This document shows, piece by piece, positions 1 through 7,983 of a stretch of DNA of 64,000 nt. Below the pieces are notes generated by a model. That model saw only the letters and a list, made by a program, of their open reading frames with translations, did not search any database and was not told where the DNA came from. Numbering within the stretch: position 1 is the stretch's first letter; each line of letters opens with the position of its first letter. A program made the translations under genes and the position numbers. Origin of the DNA: Micromonospora phaseoli (GTDB lineage Bacteria > Actinomycetota > Actinomycetes > Mycobacteriales > Micromonosporaceae); contig NZ_FNYV01000007.1 in NCBI RefSeq assembly GCF_900109115.1, forward strand, positions 1 through 64,000, given 5' to 3'.

Positions 1-425
1 CCCTGCGCACCCACGTCACCCTGAATGCCCTGCGCACCCCGAGCTCCATGGGCGCCTTGAACACCCTGGGGGCCTTGGGTGCCCTTGAAGCCATGTGAGC
101 GGTGCTTGCCCCCGTCGTGCCCAGCCCACGGGCCCTGCCAGCCCTGGGGGCCGTACCCCTTCGACTTTTTAGGGTAGTGATCCCACGAATCGTCCGGTCC
201 GTCTCCGTCTTGGCGGACAGTCGGCCAGTACGACGGCCACCCGCCGTACTGGCCGAGCGGTCCGGGAGTACCGATGTGCACACGCTGGGCCGACGGGTTC
301 GCTTCCACGGGTTGCGCTGCGGCTGCGGGTCCACCCGTCATCCCGACTACCATCAGGGCAGAGCTCAGCCCTGAAGCGGCGCGGCCCTGCTTCAGCCCCC
401 GCCGCAGCCGTCGGTTGTTGCTCAT
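1..425 (-). CDS. Collagen-like secreted protein, C-terminus cut by window edge
   Basis: Reading leftward from ATG at 425 gives 141 codons that are still open at base 1. The start follows GGAGGGG by a few bases. Residues 1-36 look like a signal peptide: a basic stretch (RRLRRGLKQGR), a hydrophobic core around LSSALMVVGM, then a small-residue run ending AAAA. Residues 50-110 are rich in Gly, Pro, Trp, Tyr and Lys. From residue 112 the chain turns into strict Gly-X-Y triplets (GFK GTQ GPQ GVQ GAH GAR GAQ GIQ GDV GAQ), ten of them before the edge. This is the collagen-like fold signature. Bacterial collagen-like proteins are usually surface or extracellular structural proteins; the function here is not known. 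The length, remaining repeats and any anchor lie outside the window. Confidence 0.8.
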   Translation of the reverse strand, partial: MSNNRRLRRGLKQGRAASGLSSALMVVGMTGGPAAAAQPVEANPSAQRVHIGTPGPLGQYGGWPSYWPTVRQDGDGPDDSWDHYPKKSKGYGPQGWQGPWAGHDGGKHRSHGFKGTQGPQGVQGAHGARGAQGIQGDVGAQ

Positions 426-672
426 GACCCCTCCAGAGAGCCGCCCCAGATACACCCAGAGCTACTTGACTGTGACTTAGCGTTACGTCACGGGCGAGTT
501 GTAGCGTATTCGACAGATTCGCCGATAGAGGCACGTTTTAGCCGCAGCTATGGCAATTCGGGATAGAGTGGATTCTTTTCACGATTAATCCCATGATCCC
601 CGACCTCCGCGCCCCGGCCCGCAATGCGGGCTGCCCATCCCTGCCCACCCCAGGACTCGCTACGTTCGGGCG

Positions 673-858
673 ATGGATCGCCGCCACGACCCACTGCAGA
701 CCACCCTGACGTGGAAGGCCGGCACGGACCCCGAATTCACCGCGAAGATGCGCGGGATCATCGACCTTTACGATCATCCAGCCGTGGACCGGCCGCTGAA
801 CCCGAGGTCATCGACGACTCGCGTGGCGGACCCCCACGAGGCAGCGCACTGGCACTGA
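673..858 (+). pseudogene. IS630-family transposase remnant
   Basis: A 61-codon reading frame contains TWKAGTDPEFTAKM followed by LYDHPA, which resembles the segment of IS630-type transposases just before the first catalytic Asp block. The expected following block (CVDEFGPL-like) is absent and the sequence becomes unrelated after about 795, so only about 40 codons are recognisable. I see no inverted terminal repeats or target duplication. The surrounding stretches 426-672 and 859-954 hold no other gene that I can support. Family assignment is from memory of the motif and is moderately secure. Confidence 0.5.
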
Positions 859-954
859 TCCATATTCTTCACTACGATCGGCGGTCGAGGCATCACCATC
901 GGTTGATCATCCGGCCACCTTGCGGGTGATTCGGTCTGCTTTGGGGGTTGACCA

Positions 955-2160
955 ATGCCAGACGTTGCCAGGGTCGCCGCGCGACCGTACCCGTTCAGCC
1001 CTCCCGACCGGCTCAACCTCGACCCCCTCTATGCCGAACTGCGGCGCGTCGAGCCACTCACCCGAGTACGGCTACCGTTCGGCGAGGAGGCGTGGCTCGC
1101 GACCCGGTACGTCGACGTACGGACCGTCCTCGGTGACGCGAGGTTCAGTCGGGCGGCCAGCGTCGGCCGGGACGAGCCGCGGCTCACCCCGAGGCAGATC
1201 GAGGGCGGCATCCTGTCCATGGATCCGCCGGGGCACACGCGGCTGCGGCGGCTGGTCGCCAAGGCGTTCACCGCACGCCGGGTCGAGCAGCTCCGACCCC
1301 GGACCCGGCAGATCGCCGACGAACTGATCGACGCCATGGTGACAGCCGGACCACCGGCCGACCTGGTCGAGCACTTCGCGACTCCGCTGCCGATCCAGGT
1401 GATCTGTGAGCTGCTCGGGGTGCCCTTCGCCGACCGGCACCTGTTCCACGTCTGGTCGGAGGCGATCGTCTCGACCACCTCGCTGTCACCCGAGCAGATC
1501 CACGAGTACCTCGACAACCTGTACAGGTACATCGGGGAGCTGGTCCAGCAGCGGCGCCGGGAGCCCACCGACGACCTGATCTGCGCGATGGTGCGGGCGC
1601 GCGACGAGCACCAGGACCGGTTCACCGAGCAGGAGGTCGTGCAGCTCGCCGCCGGACTGCTCGCCGCCGGTCACGAGACCACCGTCACCCAGCTGCCCAA
1701 CTTCGCGTACGTCCTGCTCACCCACCCGGACCAGCTGGCTCGGCTGCGGGCCGAGCCGGCCCGGGTGCCGACCGCGATCGAAGAGCTGATGCGGTACGTC
1801 CCGCTCGGAGTGGCGTCCGCGTTCGCACGGTACGCCACCGAGGACATCGAGGTCGGTGGGGTGCTGGTGCGGGCCGGGGAACCAGTGATCGGCTCGCTCT
1901 CCTCGGCGAACCGGGACGAGACCGTCTTCGCCGACCCCGATCGACTCGATCTCGGCCGCGAGACCAATCCGCACATCGGCTTTGGGCACGGTGTGCATCA
2001 CTGCCTGGGTGCCCAGCTTGCCCGGATGGAGCTGCAGGTCGGGATCGGCACCCTGGTCGCCCGGTTGCCCGAGCTGCGGATCGCCGTGCCCGAGCCGGAG
2101 CTCACCTGGAAGAGCGGGATGATCGTCCGAGGTCTGGCCCGGATGCCGGTGACCTGGTGA
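955..2160 (+). CDS. Cytochrome P450
   Basis: A 401-residue soluble bacterial P450 of normal length. The I-helix oxygen-activation motif is AGHETT (about residue 240), the K-helix ExxR is EELMR (about 278), and the heme loop is FGHGVHHCLG (about 345), with its Cys as the thiolate ligand. ATG at 955 follows a GGGGG ribosome site. The next gene, a small ferredoxin, overlaps by four bases (GTGA), so the pair is almost certainly cotranscribed and the ferredoxin is the likely electron donor. These enzymes hydroxylate or epoxidise small molecules. The substrate cannot be told from sequence, and no biosynthetic cluster is adjacent. Confidence 0.95.
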   Translation: MPDVARVAARPYPFSPPDRLNLDPLYAELRRVEPLTRVRLPFGEEAWLATRYVDVRTVLGDARFSRAASVGRDEPRLTPRQIEGGILSMDPPGHTRLRRLVAKAFTARRVEQLRPRTRQIADELIDAMVTAGPPADLVEHFATPLPIQVICELLGVPFADRHLFHVWSEAIVSTTSLSPEQIHEYLDNLYRYIGELVQQRRREPTDDLICAMVRARDEHQDRFTEQEVVQLAAGLLAAGHETTVTQLPNFAYVLLTHPDQLARLRAEPARVPTAIEELMRYVPLGVASAFARYATEDIEVGGVLVRAGEPVIGSLSSANRDETVFADPDRLDLGRETNPHIGFGHGVHHCLGAQLARMELQVGIGTLVARLPELRIAVPEPELTWKSGMIVRGLARMPVTW

Positions 2161-2378
2161 GCGCCGGCTGGCGGATCGAGGTCGACGCGCGGCGCTGCAT
2201 CGGCTCGGGCAGCTGCGTCGGCATGGCGCAGGCCCACTTCCGGATGGAGTCGGGGCTGGCCACCCCGATCGCGGCGGCCGTCGAACCGACCGAGACGGTG
2301 ATCGACGCCGCCGAGTCGTGCCCGGTCGAGGCGATCGCCGTACGCGACGACGACGGCGTCCTGATCGCACCCGCCTGA
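2157..2378 (+). CDS. 3Fe-4S type ferredoxin partner of the P450
   Basis: A 73-residue ferredoxin whose GTG start overlaps the P450 stop. Cluster ligands are visible as CIGSGSC near the N-terminus (C-x5-C instead of the C-x2-C-x2-C of 4Fe-4S proteins) and the distal ESCPVEAI. That spacing is typical of the single [3Fe-4S] ferredoxins that feed actinobacterial P450s. The acidic surface fits docking to a P450. No ferredoxin reductase is encoded nearby, so electrons must come from a reductase elsewhere. Confidence 0.93.
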   Translation: MSAGWRIEVDARRCIGSGSCVGMAQAHFRMESGLATPIAAAVEPTETVIDAAESCPVEAIAVRDDDGVLIAPA

Positions 2379-2684
2379 CGCGACAGCGCCCAACTCGCTA
2401 CCGGTGCATGCGGTACCCGCGCTCATCGCCTCCGTCGGCGTGTTCGGGTTGGCCGGCCTCGCCGGTGCTGGCTCGCTGATCATGGTGACTTCCAGGGCGC
2501 GCGGCGGCGCACTTGGTCCGGCCTCGCACCGACGTGCTCATCTCAGCCAAGCGGAAGCCGGGCGGCGCGAGGCTGGTACCGCGTCGGGCGCGCCGCGACA
2601 GGGTGGCTGAGCTCCAATCACACCAAACTCGACAATTCTTCCCCTAGGTTCGATGCGCAGGACGCAGCCGAACCGGGGAGAGAC
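2379..2684 (+). other. Intergenic region, no supported gene
   Basis: About 300 bases between the ferredoxin and the GH15 gene. A 68-codon frame begins at 2404 with a short hydrophobic run, but it ends in low-complexity Arg/Gly/Ala, has no clear ribosome site and resembles nothing I know. The stretch presumably carries the promoter of the GH15 gene; I cannot place -35/-10 boxes with confidence. Confidence 0.4.
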
Positions 2685-4532
2685 GTGGACAGCTATCCGG
2701 CGATCGAGGATCACGGACTCATCGGCGACCTGCAGACTGCCGCGCTGGTGACGTGTGACGGGACGGTCGACTGGTTCTGCGCGCCGCGCTTTGACTCGCC
2801 GAGCATCTTCGCCGCGCTGCTGGACAAGGAGAAGGGTGGCTATTTCCGTATCGCGCCGCACGACGTGCGGTACGTCACCAAACAGCTCTACCTCCCCGGC
2901 ACACCCATCTTGATCACCCGGTTCATCAGCGCGGACGGCGTGGCCGAGGTGATGGACTTCATGCCGGTCACCGGCGAGCGGGCCACCGACGCGCACCGCC
3001 TGGTCCGCCTCGTCACCATGGTCCGGGGCAGCATGCGCTTCCGCTTGGAGTGCCGGCCGCGGTTCGACTACGCCCGTGAAGGGCATCAGCTGGAACGCCA
3101 CCGCAACGGCTACGTCTTCCGCAGCCGGTCGGCGACGCTGACGTTCAACCCGGTCGACCCGGTGCGGCAGTTGATTTCCGAGCGCGGCGACATCCGCGAT
3201 GAGGGCGGCGACCTGGTCGCGTACGGCACCCTCAACGAGGGCGACAGCGGCGGGGTGGTTCTGGAGACCGCCGGCACGGAGCCGCGGATCATCTCGCCGG
3301 AAGAGGTCCAGGGGATATTCGAGTGGACCCGGGACTACTGGCGGCGCTGGCTTGAACGCTCACGCTACACCGGCCGCTGGCGGGAGATGGTCGAGCGCTC
3401 CGCGATCACGCTGAAACTCATGACGTACGCGCCGACCGGTGCGATGATCGCCGCGCCCACGGCCGCGCTGCCCGAGTTGATCGGCGGCACCCGCAACTGG
3501 GATTACCGCTACACCTGGGTACGGGACACGTCGTTCTCGGTGCACGCGCTGCTCGGCCTCGGCTTCACCGAGGAGGTGAGCCGGTACATGGATTGGCTGG
3601 ACGAGCGGATCCGCGAGGCCGGCGACCACCGGGATCCACTGAAGATCATGTACCGGGTGGACGGCTCCTCCGACCTGCACGAGGATGTTCTCGACCACCT
3701 GGAGGGCTACCGCGGCTCGCGGCCGGTGCGGATCGGCAACGGTGCCGCCGACCAGCTCCAGCTCGACATCCACGGCGAGGCCCTCTACGCCATGCATCTC
3801 GCTGACGAGCAGGGCATCCGTGTCTCGCACCAGGTGTGGAAGAGCACCGTCCGGCTCGTCGACTGGCTCTGCGGTCACTGGGACCAGGCCGACGCCGGCA
3901 TCTGGGAAAGCCGCCACCACCCCCGCAACTACACCTTCGGCCGGGTGATGTCCTGGGTCGCGCTGGACCGGGCCATCCGCCTCGCCACCCGCACCGGCCG
4001 CCCCGGCGACATCACCTCCTGGACCGAGCAACGCAACCGCATCTACAACCAGGTCATGGACCGTGGATATGACCGGGATCGCGGCACCTTCGTGCAGGCG
4101 TACGACGAGACCGTGCTGGACGCAGCGTTGCTCGCCATGCCGGCAGTCGGCTTCGTCACGCCGAGCGACCCACTGTGGCGGTCCACCTTGAACGCGATCG
4201 AGCGTGAGCTGGTCTCCGACAGCCTGGTCCACCGGTACGACCCGGTCCACTCCCCCGACGGTCTCCCTGGTCACGAGGGCACGTTCAACATGTGCACTTT
4301 CTGGTACGTCGAGGCTCTGGCCCGGTCCGGCCGCCTCGACGACGCACGGCTCACGTTCGAGAAGATGTTCACCTTCAGCAACCATCTCGGCCTCTATGCC
4401 GAGGAGATCGCCGCGACCGGGGAGCAGATCGGCAACTACCCCCAGGCATTCAGCCACCTCTCGCTGATCAACTCAGCGCTGGCGCTCAACGATCTGCTCG
4501 ACGCCGAGGCCGACGCCCGGCGCCACCGCTAG
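2685..4532 (+). CDS. Glycoside hydrolase family 15 (trehalase/glucoamylase-like)
   Basis: A 615-residue protein with the GH15 layout seen in mycobacterial and streptomycete trehalases. The N-terminal beta domain opens with IEDHGLIGDLQTAALV and DGTVDWFCAPRFDSP. The (alpha/alpha)6 catalytic barrel contains GTRNWDYRYTWVRD (about residue 270) and ends with the catalytic-base region GLYAEEI (about 570). These actinobacterial enzymes hydrolyse trehalose or short alpha-glucans in the cytoplasm; sequence alone does not separate the two. No signal peptide is present. The GTG start follows GGGGAGAG. The gene appears monocistronic. Confidence 0.92.
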   Translation: MDSYPAIEDHGLIGDLQTAALVTCDGTVDWFCAPRFDSPSIFAALLDKEKGGYFRIAPHDVRYVTKQLYLPGTPILITRFISADGVAEVMDFMPVTGERATDAHRLVRLVTMVRGSMRFRLECRPRFDYAREGHQLERHRNGYVFRSRSATLTFNPVDPVRQLISERGDIRDEGGDLVAYGTLNEGDSGGVVLETAGTEPRIISPEEVQGIFEWTRDYWRRWLERSRYTGRWREMVERSAITLKLMTYAPTGAMIAAPTAALPELIGGTRNWDYRYTWVRDTSFSVHALLGLGFTEEVSRYMDWLDERIREAGDHRDPLKIMYRVDGSSDLHEDVLDHLEGYRGSRPVRIGNGAADQLQLDIHGEALYAMHLADEQGIRVSHQVWKSTVRLVDWLCGHWDQADAGIWESRHHPRNYTFGRVMSWVALDRAIRLATRTGRPGDITSWTEQRNRIYNQVMDRGYDRDRGTFVQAYDETVLDAALLAMPAVGFVTPSDPLWRSTLNAIERELVSDSLVHRYDPVHSPDGLPGHEGTFNMCTFWYVEALARSGRLDDARLTFEKMFTFSNHLGLYAEEIAATGEQIGNYPQAFSHLSLINSALALNDLLDAEADARRHR

Positions 4533-4754
4533 TGCGGTGTCCAGGAACGTAGGCGGTGTCGCGGCGAGGCTGCTGAACGCCAGGCATGGCTGGCCCGATT
4601 GCGGTCTCCAGGGTCGGTCCGGTGAACGCCACGACGTCGCGATGTAGGTGGGACTGGTCGGTGTTGACGATCTCGGTGGCGTACGCACAGGCGGGCCGGT
4701 CGACCGGAACATTTGTGCAAGCCAGCGGGGCCGCCGGGAAACGACAGTGGGCTC

Positions 4755-5765
4755 ATGACGACATCGCCAGCCCCCGGCAGCCAGCTCGACGAGGCTGACC
4801 CGCGCTCGTCCGAGCAGCAGCCGCGTGGGAGTCGCGCCCGCCGGCGACGCCGCATCATCGCCGCGACAACTCTGCTCACGGTCGTCGGATTGCTCCTGGC
4901 GAACGCGGCAATGGTGAACTGGCAGAGCGCCCCTGCCACCGGAGACTCGACCTTGCATCTCGACGGCGACGACATCCACGTCAGCCAGGCCGGACCCCGC
5001 GACGCCCCGGCACTCGTGCTGATCCACGGCCTCGGGGCCTCGACCGAGTGGTGGAGTCCGATAGTCCCGGCGCTGGCAACGTCCTATCGTGTCATCCGAA
5101 TCGACCTGCTCGGACATGGCCGGTCCGCCAAACCGACCGGCGGCGGCTATGCGATCCCACAGCAAGGACGCCGCGTCGGGCAGGCACTGGACCAGCTCGG
5201 CATCGAACACGCCATAGTGATCGGCCACTCCACCGGCGGCTACGTCGCCACCGCGCTCGCCGAGCACCGCAGCGACCTGGTGACCGCGCTCGCGCTCATC
5301 GACACCGGACCGCGCCTGGACGCCTTCGTCTCGGACGGGCCGGTGGGCAAGCTCGTCTTCGTCCCTGTGCTGGGTCAACTACTGTGGCGACTCAGGACCG
5401 ATGGAATTCTGCGCCGGGGCTTGAGCACCGCGTTCGCGCCCGGCTTCCACGTCCCGCAGCAGCTCGTCGACGACACGCGCAGCATGACCTACCACGCGCT
5501 CACGGAAACATCGCGGGCGTCCGACGAATATCTGACCCAGCGACCACTTCCGGATCGGCTCACGAGCCTCGGCAAACCACTACTGGTCATCTTCGGGGAG
5601 CTCGACCAGAGGTGGCGACCCACATCAGCGGCACAGTACCGCTCCATTACAGGTACGAAGGTCGAGTTGGTGCCCGGTGTCGGCCACTCACCCATGCTCG
5701 AAGATCCTCCGCACACAGCCGGACTTCTCCTCAGCTTCATCAGCTCCGTGCCAGGCGGACAGTGA
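4755..5765 (+). CDS. Membrane-anchored alpha/beta hydrolase
   Basis: A roughly 336-residue alpha/beta-hydrolase-fold protein starting at ATG 4755; upstream codons in the same frame look non-coding. After a charged head (RARRRRR) one hydrophobic segment (about residues 36-54) serves as signal anchor, so the catalytic domain should face outside. HGLGASTEWW forms the oxyanion region, GHSTGG is the nucleophile elbow, the acid lies in FGELDQRW and the catalytic His in GVGHSPM. The triad is complete. Relatives are esterases, lipases or haloalkane-dehalogenase-like enzymes; the substrate is unknown. The gene ends just before a convergent two-component system. Confidence 0.9.
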   Translation: MTTSPAPGSQLDEADPRSSEQQPRGSRARRRRRIIAATTLLTVVGLLLANAAMVNWQSAPATGDSTLHLDGDDIHVSQAGPRDAPALVLIHGLGASTEWWSPIVPALATSYRVIRIDLLGHGRSAKPTGGGYAIPQQGRRVGQALDQLGIEHAIVIGHSTGGYVATALAEHRSDLVTALALIDTGPRLDAFVSDGPVGKLVFVPVLGQLLWRLRTDGILRRGLSTAFAPGFHVPQQLVDDTRSMTYHALTETSRASDEYLTQRPLPDRLTSLGKPLLVIFGELDQRWRPTSAAQYRSITGTKVELVPGVGHSPMLEDPPHTAGLLLSFISSVPGGQ

Positions 5766-5870
5766 ATTCGAGACACCACAGATCTACATGCGGCTCGTGC
5801 AAGGTGCACACTCATCGGCTACTTCTTCTACCTGCACGCCGGCGTCACCCTCCCCGTCCTCGGCTGACTG

Positions 5871-6566
5871 TCAGCTCGGTGCCAACCCGTTCTGGTACGC
5901 CCACACCACGGTCTGCACCCGGTCCCGTACGCCAATCTTGGTCATCGCCCGCCCGAGGTGTGACTTGACCGTGCTGGTCTCGATGAATAGTTCGTCGGCG
6001 ATCTCGTTGTTGGACAGACCCTTGGCGAGCAACCGTACGATCTCGGCTTCGCGTGAGGTGAGCTGGTGCGCCGCCGCGGACTCGGGCGGCGCCGCCGGTC
6101 GGCGCCGGGCGAACTCCGAGATCACCCGGCGGGTCACGACCTGGTCGACGAGACCGAAGCCGTTCGCCAGCCGGCGGATCGCGTCGATCAGGTCCTCGGG
6201 CTCGCAGTCCTTGAGGATGAAGCCACTGGCCCCGGATTCGAGTGCGCCGAAGACGTACTCGTCGAGGTCGAACGTGGTAACCACCAGGATGGCTGGCGGC
6301 GACTCGGGCGCGGCGGCGAGGATCTCGCGGGTCGCGGTGAGCCCGTCACCGCCGGGCATCCGGACATCCATGCAGATGACGTCGGGGCGCAGCCGGGCGG
6401 CCACCGCCACCGCAGACGATCCGCTGGACGCCTCCGCCACCACCTCGATGTCGTCCGCCTGCGCCAGAAGCACCCGGAAACCGGCCCGCACCACCGCCTG
6501 GTCGTCGACCAGCATCACTCGGATCGTCCCAGCGCCAGCCTCAGCCTTGATCCCAGAACCGGTCAC
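5871..6566 (-). CDS. NarL/LuxR-family response regulator
   Basis: A 231-residue regulator. The receiver domain has the DD pair in VMLVDDQ, the phosphoacceptor Asp in VICMDVRMPGGDG, Thr in VVTTFD and Lys in FILKD. The LuxR-type helix-turn-helix lies at the C-terminus (LTSREAEIVRLLAKG ... SNNEIADELF ... TVKSHLGR). The GTG start overlaps the stop of the upstream histidine kinase gene by four bases, which fixes its partner. Phosphorylated NarL-type regulators bind DNA as dimers. The neighbouring serine hydrolase gene on the same strand is a plausible target (inference). Confidence 0.95.
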   Translation of the reverse strand: MTGSGIKAEAGAGTIRVMLVDDQAVVRAGFRVLLAQADDIEVVAEASSGSSAVAVAARLRPDVICMDVRMPGGDGLTATREILAAAPESPPAILVVTTFDLDEYVFGALESGASGFILKDCEPEDLIDAIRRLANGFGLVDQVVTRRVISEFARRRPAAPPESAAAHQLTSREAEIVRLLAKGLSNNEIADELFIETSTVKSHLGRAMTKIGVRDRVQTVVWAYQNGLAPS

Positions 6567-7903
6567 GACGGGTCACTCCCCTTTGATGTCAACGTCACTG
6601 TGACAGACCAGCCGCCTTCGGTCGTCGGCCCGGCCACGAAACGTGCGCCGATCAACTGCGCCCGTTCCCGCATTCCGATCAGCCCGACCCCGCTGCTGGT
6701 GCGCGCCGCCGGCTCGGGACGCCGCGCTGGCGGACCGTTCACCACCGCCAGCGACACCTCCCGCGGCAGGTAGCGCAGCGTGATCAGCACCGGCGCGCCC
6801 GGCGCGTGCTGCCGGGCGTTGGACAGCGACTCCTGCACCATCCGATAAAGAGCGACGTCGGCGATCGGCGGAACCGGACGTGGCGGCCCTTCACCCACGA
6901 ACTCGATCGGCGTGCCCAGGTCCCGAGCGGTCCGGACCAGGTCGTCGAGCACGGCCAGCCCTGGCACCGGAACGCTGCCTTCGCCATCGTGGCCGGGTGT
7001 GTCGACGCCGCCGCTGCCGTCGGCCGGGGTGCCGCGCAGCACCCCGACCACCAGCCGCAGGTTGTTCAGGGTCTCCTTGCCCTGGGACCGGATCCAGGCC
7101 ACGCCGGCCTTCGCCGCGTCCGGGTCCCGGTCAATCAGCCGATGGACCGCCGCCGCCTGCACCACCATTCCGGACAGGTGGTGGGCGGCGACGTCGTGCA
7201 GTTCCCGAGCCATCTGGGTGCGTTCCGCCCCGATCGCGGCCCGCACCTTCGCCTGCTGGGCCCGGACCGCATCGGCGGCCTGCATGCGCAACAGCTGCGT
7301 GTAGCGTCGACGGGTCGCCACGTAGTTACCGACGACGGCCGCGCCGAGGTTGGACAGTGCGCTCGACCCGGCAGGACCGACAGCCGACAGCAGAAGGTCC
7401 GGCGTCGTCACGGCGGCGGTGCCGAATGCCGCTGTCGCCTCGACCGCCACCGCCGCGCCGACCAGCACGAACGCCCTCCTGGCCGGCAGCAGAACCCCGA
7501 TTGTGTACGCGACGACGAACGGCGCGAATCCCCGGATCGTCGCGTCTGGTGGGGACAGGGCGATCATGGCGACCTGAAGGCCGACGATGCCGGCGAGGCA
7601 GAGCAGCGGGCGGACCCGACGCAGGCAGAGCAGCAGCGCCTGCCCGACCCCGAGGGCGACGAGCAGCCAGGCCCGCAGCGGGTCGAGCATGATTTCGCCC
7701 GGTGGCGTCACGAGCCAGAACAGGGCAGCCATCAACGTGAACGTCATCCCGGCGACGCAGGCCGCGAGCAGACAGTCCCGGGCGAACGGCCCGGTCACCC
7801 CGAGGTTGGCGAGCAGTACGTCCAACCGCTTCGTCAGCCGGGGCTGGTCCGCCGGCTCGGTCGGCTCGGCGGTGTCCGGGCCGCCCTCGATGTGATCGTT
7901 CAC
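6563..7903 (-). CDS. NarL-type sensor histidine kinase
   Basis: About 446 residues from GTG 7903, which is preceded by AGAGGA; the frame runs open farther upstream but that part overlaps the neighbouring gene and is low-complexity. Five or so hydrophobic segments span about residues 40-190. A HisKA_3 dimerisation domain follows with its phosphoacceptor His in ARELHDVAAHHLSG, and a HATPase domain ends with GVGLIGMRERA. There is no large extracellular sensor domain, so sensing is probably within or near the membrane. The kinase gene overlaps its response regulator gene and lies 80 bases downstream of the serine hydrolase gene on the same strand. Confidence 0.93.
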   Translation of the reverse strand: MNDHIEGGPDTAEPTEPADQPRLTKRLDVLLANLGVTGPFARDCLLAACVAGMTFTLMAALFWLVTPPGEIMLDPLRAWLLVALGVGQALLLCLRRVRPLLCLAGIVGLQVAMIALSPPDATIRGFAPFVVAYTIGVLLPARRAFVLVGAAVAVEATAAFGTAAVTTPDLLLSAVGPAGSSALSNLGAAVVGNYVATRRRYTQLLRMQAADAVRAQQAKVRAAIGAERTQMARELHDVAAHHLSGMVVQAAAVHRLIDRDPDAAKAGVAWIRSQGKETLNNLRLVVGVLRGTPADGSGGVDTPGHDGEGSVPVPGLAVLDDLVRTARDLGTPIEFVGEGPPRPVPPIADVALYRMVQESLSNARQHAPGAPVLITLRYLPREVSLAVVNGPPARRPEPAARTSSGVGLIGMRERAQLIGARFVAGPTTEGGWSVTVTLTSKGSDPS

Positions 7904-7983
7904 CGGGTCAGCATCCTCTGCTCGTGGATCCAGACGGATCGGGGAGGGGTCGGGTCGGGTCGGGAAGGGTTCGGTCGAAACCG

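Noticed and set aside
4533..4754. Possible remnant gene between the GH15 and alpha/beta hydrolase genes, on either strand.
   Set aside because: A few codons look gene-like on the minus strand, but I could not match them to any family and there is no ribosome site.
5766..5870. A 17-codon tail reading YFFYLHAGVTLPVLG before a stop, between the alpha/beta hydrolase and response regulator genes.
   Set aside because: It looks like the end of a membrane protein, but it is too short and has no start or matching upstream part. It could be chance.
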